NCBI GenBank assembly: GCA_964036045.1
Contig: OZ038399.1
Span: forward strand, 18,373,670 to 18,437,669
Direction of reading: 5' to 3'
Length of the DNA: 64,000 nucleotides
Origin: Eutreptiella sp. 'Long Island Sound 2002'
Taxonomy: Eukaryota; Euglenozoa; Euglenophyceae; Eutreptiales; Eutreptiaceae
Made by a program: the position numbers and the translations under genes. The first letter of the stretch is position 1; the number at the start of each line of letters is the position of its first letter. Of this stretch, positions 56,264 to 64,000 are shown in pieces. The notes beneath the pieces were generated by a model. The model did not search any database. It saw nothing but the letters and a program-made list of their open reading frames with translations, and was not told where the DNA came from.

Positions 56264-58479
56264 ATGGCTCCAACTCAACCCAAATCCCGACCTTCTTCTG
56301 ATGCCACGTCCAGATCGAGTGGCGGATTGAAAAAAAAGACCCATGGCTCCAGTATAAAGGCTCCGGACCCTCGGAACACCATACTTGGAAAGCTTGATCC
56401 TAGTCGTATCTCCGTCCAAATTGATGTGGACTCCACATCCACGGCTTCTATCTCGTCCATTCCTCTCCCTTTCCCTCCTCAACCAACTCAAAGTGATCCA
56501 TCGTTGACTTTCCCGACTTAAGGCATGCCTTTACCTCTCCTTCCCCCAACAAAACACCCATCACACCTCAAAGGTTACCACACCAATCGGAACCCGGTGC
56601 ACAAGATGATATGGAGATACATGCGTCGGTAGACCCTCTCCCCGCCCAACAAATGGCTTTAGAGCGAAACCCAATTCGGGCGCTTGCTCAACGCAATTTT
56701 CGGCCAAACGGAGCCTTGCCAACCGGTTTCCCCGAGCCCCGTGACCTCACCAAGGATGTTCAAGGCGGCAAAATCCCGGTCAAAGGCCAAAACCGTTTCT
56801 CAAAAATAGATGTGCTCTCATCTTCGCCTACGGTCTACCATGATACCTCGCCTCTTCCACCCACCGACCTCTTATCGGCCTTGGTGCCTACACCACAAAT
56901 ACTCCTTTTTGGAGATGGGCTTCCCTATTCCGGCTTCCTACAGAGTTTCTCAATTGCAGACATGACCAATTTTGAGTGGCAAAAACTCATTAGCCTCGTT
57001 TCCTTTGCCATTCTCCCAAGCTTTGCGCCCTTTCAAGATGAACCGCCGTTCTTCTCCCATCGCACTATTGTTAAACAAATTGTGGCAATGTTGCGGGCAG
57101 CTAAAAAACAGGACAAACCAACCACCTTTTGGCTTGCATATCAAGCACGTAGCAATGTGGCCGATGTTGAACTCGCCACGGTCCTAGATAGAAGAATTGA
57201 TCTCGTTCCCTCACTGGGTTTTCTATGGTTGTCCGTTGTATGCCAAGTAATCCACATGGGAACCCGCACCCCGGACTCCCACGACGTCCTCACCTCTCCC
57301 AGTCCCTTGGACCAACCACTCATTCTCTTTCAGCTCACTTCCGTCCCCCTTCCAAAAGGTCATGTCCCTCAAACCATCGGGTACTTCCCAAGGAATGTCG
57401 ATTCTTCCCAGCCCATTCCCCCGCAGATACACACTCCACAATCCTCTCTTTTTCAAGTTCGATTGGATGTCCCCATCGACATCACGCGGGAAGTTGACGG
57501 GGTTGAGGTAAAATGGCACATCTCCGGCTCTTTGCCATTGATGTTGATGCTAAATGGACTCAACCCCGACGACACGTCCACGGTATTAAAGGAGCTCACC
57601 ATGCCTAGGATAACTAAATCTTTTTGGCCGGTAATTGTCAACTCCGCCCCTGATGGCTATCGCCTTTTGGATTTTTTCGTCCCCTTTAATGTTTTGGGCA
57701 ATTTTTATGACGAACAGCCCGCCCTCATGGACATGGGTGTGTCCATAGGACTCCTTGACCGCGCCGTCAAGGAGTCCTCCATCATCATCACGCACCAGCC
57801 CCGTTTTCAAAAGGGTGCGGCACGCAAACGCAAGCTCCCCTCGGATGAGGTCCGCACTGCCATTGAAATGAACCCCCCACTTTTCCGCAAATTCGCTTTC
57901 CTTGTGCTCCTCAACAAGTATGACGTTTTCGGGATGGTGCATGACCCCATGCTCATACAGCCTGCAGTGCAGGAAATAGAAAATTTAGGCGAAATGATGT
58001 GTGTGTCCGCGCACACTAACGCTAGAGTTTTTGCGAAAGATTTCTCCAGAGAGGTGGAACCCCCATACTCCATTGTGCGATTCCCCCCTACACTGGACAC
58101 ACGTGATGTGCTGCTGTCGGCCGCTGCTTTCGGACCGGTTGAGGACCACCAAATTTTTCAACAGTCGGGGCTGGTCATGGTTAAATACCAAGCCACACAG
58201 TCCGCTGTTGCCTCATACGGTGCCACACTGGCAGGACCAGTGTACTTCTCATCGGGAAACACATCCAAAGATGTCAACATGTCTCTTGTGGATCGCCAGG
58301 AACAAGTTCGCCTCGCTCCCCTCCCAGATCCCTTTCTCAACGAGGCTAATCTTGCTGCCGCCACGAATGCGCTCAGCGAATTCCAAATGCCCGACATAAA
58401 CTCCGCCCATGCACCCTCTCCCATTCCCTCAGCACCACCCTCTATCTCCAACTCATCTTCTTTTCTCCGGCAACCATGA
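56264..58479 (+). CDS. LINE ORF1 protein, copy B (same frame change as copy A)
   Basis: 85-codon frame from ATG 56264 to 56521, then the 622-codon frame from ATG 56611 to 58479. It differs from copy A by only about five residues (for example SNEVRT/SDEVRT, LPGPVC/LAGPVY). Because both copies share the frame break, it predates the unit duplication or is a property of the element. The end again carries TGATGATAA overlapping ATGATG. Confidence 0.75.
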
Positions 58480-58533
58480 TGATAAACCCCGACCAACGCA
58501 TCGCTGCACGAAGCTACCCTCGCTGGTTTCACA

Positions 58534-60351
58534 GTGCCAATGGTCCTCACTTTCGGCTTGCACGACAGGCATGCTATGAATTTGTTACGGCAACACTCCT
58601 TTGCCCTACACCACACTCATGTTGCTACTGCCATCTGCATAGCCACGCACCGCGTTCTCCGCATGCACTACGCCATCGCAATCAGTGTTGCTGGATTTTG
58701 TATGCTCAGAATGTGTCAGCTCCTTCACCGTCATACCATGTGTTTCCCTGCCCCCCTACCACTGGCCCACATTGTGACGTCTCCTCCACTACAGGTCCCA
58801 CCTGAGGGGGCAGCTGATGTGACATACATGAATCTGCCTACAGTGTGTCCTGTGACTGTTTCAAGAGGTAATAGCGCCCACCTCCATACAATCATCGTTC
58901 CGTACTGTAACTTCAGTGCCATCATTTTTGCACTCAGTCGTTTGATCCTCACGCGCCATGCTATCCTGCTTTATGCGCTTATAAGACACCTCCATTCCGC
59001 AGATTGTGGAAGTCAGAGTGCTCCACCCTGCTACAACCCCGCTGCGCCGGTTAGCTCCACTTCCGAGCAACGTCAGGGAGTTCCACCCTGCAACTCACAG
59101 AATGGATGCCTCAGCCCCAGCTCTGGTGATCCATCAAGTATGCACCAGCCCACGGGCACACCACACACACCACACGCACGCACACACACATACGACACAT
59201 TGACATTCGGTTCACTCAATGTCGGCGGCGTAGAGGTGACGCCAAACAGATTGTGTCACATACTCTCCGGATTTAAGCCTCTACCACACACCCTTTCCCT
59301 CCAAGAGTTCAGGCCCAGCTCCACCTCATCGCTACGTGATCATGAGCGTGTGGCCATGTACTGGGGATACCACCTGCTTGCCAGCTCCCCTTCGTCTAAA
59401 GAAGGAGTGGCCCTCCTCATACACACTTCTATTGCACCGGCCCCTCCAGCAATACGCGTTCACATCCCCGGTAGGCTGATCTCTGCCTCCATCTCACTGC
59501 ACAGCGACCCCTCGATGCCTTCCCTATCCATTGCCTCCTTCTATGGGCCGCACACAGCTGCCGCTAGGCTCCCGTGTGAAAAGGCCCTTACGGGGTTGTC
59601 CCAGGAATGTGCCATCATTTTAGGGGATTATAACGCCGTGACCCACCCCAGCCACACTACAGCCCTCCGGGCGCCCATGTGGCCTTGGCTAGTGGCAAAG
59701 GAACGTGCCAGCACCCTGGTTGACCTCATTACCCCGCACCGCGATTCTGTCCCCTTCACCAGAGTACGTCGGTATGGAGGCACCAAGAGCTATATAGATA
59801 GAGCCTATGGGTCCCGTCTGTTCCAGGCCCTCTTCCAGACATCAGGGGCCCAGGTACCTGACTTCTCCGGTGTCACCGTGATTCAGGACCATGACCCCAT
59901 CCTCATACACACATCGCCGTGGTCACAGCAAGTGCTCCCTGAAATGCGCTGTGCCATGTGGAACCGCCGTGATGTCACCTCTTATAAAAAACGTATCGCG
60001 GTCCTGACTGCCGACATGCCTCCCCCTGTCTCTGCACACGATTGCGCGCTCACATACGCACAGCTCACGTCATACATGCTGACCGCCATGCGCGAGGTTA
60101 ACGCATCAAAGGCCCCTGTCACCCCTGCTTCTGATGATCCGAGCGACTGGGCATCTGTGAGCCGGCAATTGGCCAAACAGGCCAAGCGTAGATCCAAGGT
60201 GTTTTACCGCAGGGTTAAACACACACTCCTTTCGCCCCCCGCCCAATCAACCCTCCCCACCCCCACAGGAAAAATACAACGTATCCTCCAACGCAACACC
60301 CCATGGTCTGCACACGCACTATCACACATACCCCATCGCCCCAGACTCCAG
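58534..60351 (+). pseudogene. LINE ORF2 N-terminal part with endonuclease, copy B
   Basis: 606 codons up to the inversion breakpoint, after which the frame runs into the inverted strand and stops at 60438. Endonuclease motifs GSLNVGG, LQEFR, LGDYNAV, SYIDRAYGS and QDHDPIL are intact. Changes from copy A: SQECAII (Arg to Cys), KKRIAVL. No RT follows in the same orientation, so no functional ORF2 can be made. Confidence 0.85.
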
Positions 60352-61395
60352 ACGATAGACAGCGCCCTGTCGACACAGAGCCGCGGGGCCAGGGGATGGC
60401 CTAGATGCATGATATATCTGGCCCTGACGAAAGGGTGATTTTACCTGTGTCCTCCATTCTGGCGGGGAGTTGGCTGGGGTTGATTGCCAAAGGGATTCAT
60501 CGGAAGCGTGAAGCGCGCATGGTGGGTGCAAGTACTTGGGGAGGATGGGCAGATCGGTGGGGGAACGGAGCATAGGGAGGGACTCGCTCTTGCCTACATT
60601 CAGCTGACATGCGATGAGGCTGAGGGTATACTGGACAAGTTGCGCCTGCTGCTGGCTGCGCTTGGGGGGGGTCGGGGAACAAATGTCGTCGACATATGCA
60701 GAAAAGGTGATGCCATGCTGGTCGAGCACGCGCAGGGGGATGTCAAAAACGACGACGAAAAGAAAACAGGAGAGGGGGCACCCTTGTTTCACTCCGTGTG
60801 TCGTGCGAAAAATTTGCTGTTCGGCCCCCCTGAGAAAAGTGGAACCCCTTTCCATTACCAGGGTGATTATGCGCAGTAATTTCAAGGGAGTTCCCATTTT
60901 GTCAAGGACGTCATGGATCAGGACTTTTGGGGGGCTGTCAAAGGCATGGTAGACATCAAAGGCCAAAATGGCCTCGACCGGGCCCAGTTTGTCGAGGTCA
61001 TCAAGGAAAATTTGTGTGGCGTGGGCTGTGGATATACCCTGTCTACCGCCGAATTGTCTGTGGTGCAGGTGGGGGGATATCAGGGGGTACAGCTGTGAGT
61101 AGACCCATCGCATGAATAATCGGTAAATTGAATTACTCATGGCGATGGGTCTCCAGCGGTCGGGGTCCTGCCACTTACCCTTCCCTTTAAAGAGACAAAA
61201 AGTCTCCGAAACAAGCCACTCATCAGGGAGGGTGCCCTCCTCATAGCAGAGGGTGACACAGGTGTGTACCAAATGGAATGTTTCATCGGGGAGAGCGTGG
61301 AGCAGGTACGGGGGTACTTTGTCTGGACCGGGGGACTTTTTACGTGACGCGCGGGCTGATTCGCGCAGTGCAGCTAGTGTGGGGGGCGGTACATC
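60352..61395 (-). pseudogene. Inverted reverse-transcriptase segment of LINE copy B
   Basis: Read on the minus strand, this 1044-bp (348-codon) segment continues ORF2: KKSPGPDKVPPYL, WRPIAMSNSIYRLF, FDVYHAFDS, HGVKQGCPLSCFLF, an intact SAYVDDICS motif C and NVGKSESL. Reversing it restores collinearity at both ends: the left flank meets GATGTACC as in copy A, and the right flank continues in the same frame into AAGGAGGAACTG. No bases appear lost or gained. An internal inversion, not a 5' inversion from twin priming. Confidence 0.88.
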
Positions 61396-62313
61396 AAGGA
61401 GGAACTGAGAAGCCAACTCACTGAGCTGCACTCACAGCCGATTCAAGTACTGGATAGGGTCCTTTTGGTAAACACCATGGTGCTGCCAAGCCTTCTATGC
61501 CGCACTGAATGTATGCCGCTCACTGTCACACAGCTACACTCCCTAAACTCGCTGATCGAGAAATTCATTTTCGGTGTGCTAGGGCTGCCCTCCGTCGTTG
61601 CCAGAAAAACACTGTACACCCACAAAAGCCATGGCCTCGGCATGGGTTATTTCCCTGTACTCCACCCCACTAGAGTTCTAGACACACTACACCGCAATCC
61701 TTTCCTACACACCATGTCCACACGATCTGAGCACCCACTCTCCCCATACAACACGTTCATGGCAGCGGTTACCTTACTGAACCCCAACCCAGAGGCTCAA
61801 CAGCCCCCAGTGTCCACCACGTGGGCCGCCAACAAGTTGATGCGCGACGCCACTGCGATTGTCCATATTGCTGGTTTGTCAGTCTATTTGGTACCCTCAA
61901 ACCTCCGCCCCGAATCGGCCTACTCTGATGGCAGCAAACTCGGAAGCCCACCCTCGGCCGGTGCCGCAGTTGTCCTCAGGAATGGTAGGATTGCAGTTTG
62001 CCGAGTACCAGGAGTTCCCAAGTCCTATAAGGCAGAGCTAATTGGCATCCTTCTGGGGTCACACCTCTCACCTGCACATGAGAGTATCCGCCTTGACTGT
62101 AAGGGAGCTATTGCTTCTGCACAAGGGCGGAAACGCCCTGTGCGCCAGGCTTACTGGGTTCAAGAGGTGCGCTCGTCGCTCTCCTCAAAAGGGCAAACCC
62201 TCGAGTGGGTTGAAGGCCACACGGGTGACACCCACAATGAGGCAGCCGATGAGTATGCCAAAATCGGCACAATCCTTCCCCCCCCTGCCCCCTTGCGTAG
62301 ACAGCACCCCTAG
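61396..62313 (+). pseudogene. LINE ORF2 connection and RNase H domain, copy B
   Basis: Open frame after the inversion: VLLVNTMVLPSLLCRTECMP and HKSHGLGMGYFPVLHPTRV are typical of the region after a LINE RT. Then an RNase H domain: AYSDGSKLG (Asp 1), YKAELIG (Glu), LDCKGAI (Asp 2), WVEGHTGD and NEAADEYAK (Asp 3). All four acidic catalytic residues are present. The frame ends at TAG 62313 soon after an 8-base C-run (62278-62285). Confidence 0.82.
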
Positions 62314-62983
62314 GATGTCATCCGGCACGGTGAGCGCCTGCTGCCCCCCCCATAAGGTGTGGTCCCACGATTCTATTCCCTCTCACTCCCATGACTCCTT
62401 CCACCCCCTCTCCTGGCGGCCGCTGCGCTTCAGGCGCTTGGCATGGCACAAGTGGCTATTCGGCTTGCAATCCCGTGTGGGGTATGCCCACTATGCCACC
62501 CTCTGGAATGATGCCCCAGGCGAAGTAGACTGCCCACACTGCCACCGCCGTCACAATCTCAGTCTGCATGGTGTCCTTGCTTACTGCGCCCCCTCCCACC
62601 CCCTGGTCTGCGCGTGGCTGTCCAGCTGGACAGCCAGCAATCTAGTCAGGACATGGCGCCAGGTTGCCTGCCGCAACGACCTCCGCATTGTAGGCCGGCT
62701 GGCGGTTCCACAGTCCCTGTATAGATACCTCAGAGGACACCTGGGTGGACTTCGAGCTGTCCGCAAGGAAGTAGGACACTTTCAGAACAAAGTGCTGGAT
62801 TCTGTCACTGCGGCCTTGGAACACGCCGTCCCGAAACGCCCCCCCCAACAGACCCAACCCCTTCGTCTCTGCAGACTGGACTGGCCCACTGCAATTGTGA
62901 CCACCCCCCTCCCCTGCCCTCGCTCTCCTTCACAGGGACCTTCGATTCGAGCCTGCACTTCGCTGACGACCTCGTTAATCTAA
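62286..62983 (+). pseudogene. LINE ORF2 C-terminal zinc-finger region, copy B (frameshifted)
   Basis: In the +1 frame relative to RNase H, the sequence continues as LFGLQSRVGYAHYATLWN, then VDCPHCHRRHNLSLHGVLAYC, a CxxC...H...C finger typical of LINE ORF2 C-termini, ending at TAA 62983. A one-base change in the C-run at 62278-62285 would explain the split. This region is wholly deleted in copy A. Confidence 0.75.
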
Positions 62984-63610
62984 CTTGGCGCTGCCCTCAA
63001 GGCCTGTACATACAGATCACAGGCGAGCTACGCTGTCTGCACTCTGTGTCCACGTCCTGATTCGATCCTTGCATTGCGCTGCCCTGCTCTGAAGGCCAGT
63101 ACACAGTGGACCCCCCCCCCTGAGTCATTAACTTCACCCCTGGCGACCACATACAGCCTGATCAGCCTGAGCCTGTCCCCCATGCCCCGACTCTGTGTTT
63201 CTGCCTGCAATGTCTCTATTTTTGCACCAACCATTGGCAGGTTGGCCCTCACATGGCCCTTTCACGCCCACATCACTGTCGTGTGAGTGGGATGCCACTC
63301 TCTCTCCCTCCTGGCCACGAGCCCATATCCTTCCTGCTTCTCTCTTTTGGGGAAATGCCCTGGATTGGCTCCCGCGCGGACAGTACCCCCTATCACACTG
63401 CCACCACCCCCGGGTGTGGAGTGCGGGGCGACCACTTCTGTGTTATCCACATGTTTAATTCTTTTACACAAATGCAGACCCACTGTCCCACGGCTCCTCT
63501 CTCCTCCTTGCTGGCCCACCCACTGACCGTGACCTGGGATGTGGGTGTTACATTGTATGATGGGCTGGCCTCCTCAGGACTCTCGAGCAGTGACTTTGGA
63601 CTTGTTTTAC
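62984..63610 (+). other. LINE copy B 3' UTR
   Basis: About 630 bp without coding character, ending in CTTGTTTTAC and A9. The last 290 bp (from 63325) are what copy A retains after its deletion. Confidence 0.7.
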
Positions 63611-63630
63611 AAAAAAAAATATTACACGAC

Positions 63631-64000
63631 TTACAACATACACGCTACATAACCCCTGCCATCTGGGGGGTTCCCAGCGCCTATTGCGGGGAGTAAATCA
63701 GAAGTGGCTACTTAACCCCTGCCGTCTTGGGGGCCCACATGTGGGCAAAGTGATTACATAACCCCTGCTGTCTCCGGGCCCCAAAGGTGGGCATAGTGGC
63801 CACATCACCCCTGCAATCTCCGACCCCATCTTACAGCTCTCGTAGACCCCCATGAAAATGTGTGAAAATCAAATTGAGTGATTTTTTTTGTGGGGGGGTA
63901 CACTCACGCTGACACACAAAAACAAAGCTAGACACTCGTGTTGACGATCAAAAAAAAGGCTGTCACACAAGTTATTCACGTGACACTGAAAAGGAAATTG
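63631..64000. other. Start of next unit's long intron (truncated by window end)
   Basis: From TTACAACATACACG on, collinear with 13501, 23952 and 41160: 47-bp repeats and the GTTGACGATCAAAA segment. It shares GACGATC with unit 3 (41474), where units 1 and 2 have GACGGTC. Confidence 0.8.

Larger units (their letters stand above)
56067..63619 (+). mobile_element. Non-LTR retrotransposon (LINE), copy B, with internal inversion
   Basis: Target duplication ATTACACGAC at 56057-56066 and 63621-63630 (with the preceding T, 11 bp), A-tail at 63611-63619. It occupies exactly the position of copy A in the next unit, and the two are nearly identical outside the rearrangements. This is therefore one insertion duplicated with its unit, not two insertions. 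At 7.55 kb it shows the full organisation: leader, ORF1, ORF2 (endonuclease, RT, RNase H, C-terminal zinc finger) and about 630-bp 3' UTR. The RT part, 60352-61395, is inverted. Confidence 0.92.

Noticed and set aside
35725-63619. Two independent LINE insertions
   Set aside because: Same target base, same orientation and near-identical sequence show a single insertion duplicated with its unit.
1-64000. tRNA, rRNA or other structured RNA genes
   Set aside because: I saw no recognisable tRNA arms or rRNA sequence on either strand by eye; a dedicated covariance-model scan was not possible.

Overview
The window is nuclear DNA from a eukaryote. It has GT-AG intron boundaries, long introns, poly-A-tailed non-LTR retrotransposons, TTAGGG-type interstitial telomere-like repeats, minisatellites and large, very similar tandem segmental duplications. 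No bacterial gene organisation is visible. The species cannot be named from the sequence. The domains on the minus strand (von Willebrand A, fibronectin type II, GON, Cys-rich modules, Thr/Pro linkers) recall extracellular mosaic proteins of animals and their unicellular relatives. Some protists outside that group also carry such modules, so placement stays open.

Layout. 1-1892 is an 11-bp minisatellite. From 1893 to about 35.7 kb, and again from 41.2 to 56.1 kb, the minus strand carries a repetitively duplicated exon locus. The first segment (1893-6330) is repeated at 8735-13172 with an offset of 6842 bp. It holds a Thr/Pro linker exon, a fibronectin type II exon, a Cys-rich exon and vWA exons, two of which lie in an 1156-bp tandem repeat. 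A larger unit then recurs, starting near 12.5, 22.9, 34.7 and 55.0 kb. In minus-strand transcription order it contains a possible small Cys-rich exon, a GON exon, a long intron with CAG-like repeats, a vWA exon, one or two short Cys-containing exons, a 1.8-kb exon fusing a seven-bladed WD40 propeller to a vWA domain, and a short Lys/Arg/Ser-rich exon with a stop codon. In all I count 11 vWA domains, 4 WD40-vWA fusions, 3 GON and 2 FnII domains. Nearly every exon I can delimit starts and ends in phase 1, so the modules can be duplicated, skipped or shuffled without breaking the frame.

Mobile DNA. Two plus-strand LINE copies (35725-41149 and 56067-63619) sit at the same position of the long GON-vWA intron in two units. 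The other two units keep the empty target site. Both copies are dead. The first has lost about 2.1 kb and the reverse-transcriptase YVDD motif reads YVDE. The second has an exact 1044-bp internal inversion of the RT domain and a frameshift between RNase H and the C-terminal zinc finger. A 4.8-kb block of telomere-like repeats, CAG runs and a conserved non-coding unit (three copies) interrupts one unit at 45.5-50.4 kb. Inside it is a roughly 0.8-kb insertion with short terminal inverted repeats and a 3-bp target duplication, carrying a zinc-finger reading frame.

The parts seem to form a rapidly rearranging family of secreted or surface multidomain genes, amplified by tandem duplication, locally homogenised by gene conversion and interrupted by transposons. 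Gene starts, signal peptides and promoters could not be located with confidence. Exon coordinates are predictions from reading frame plus splice-site consensus.
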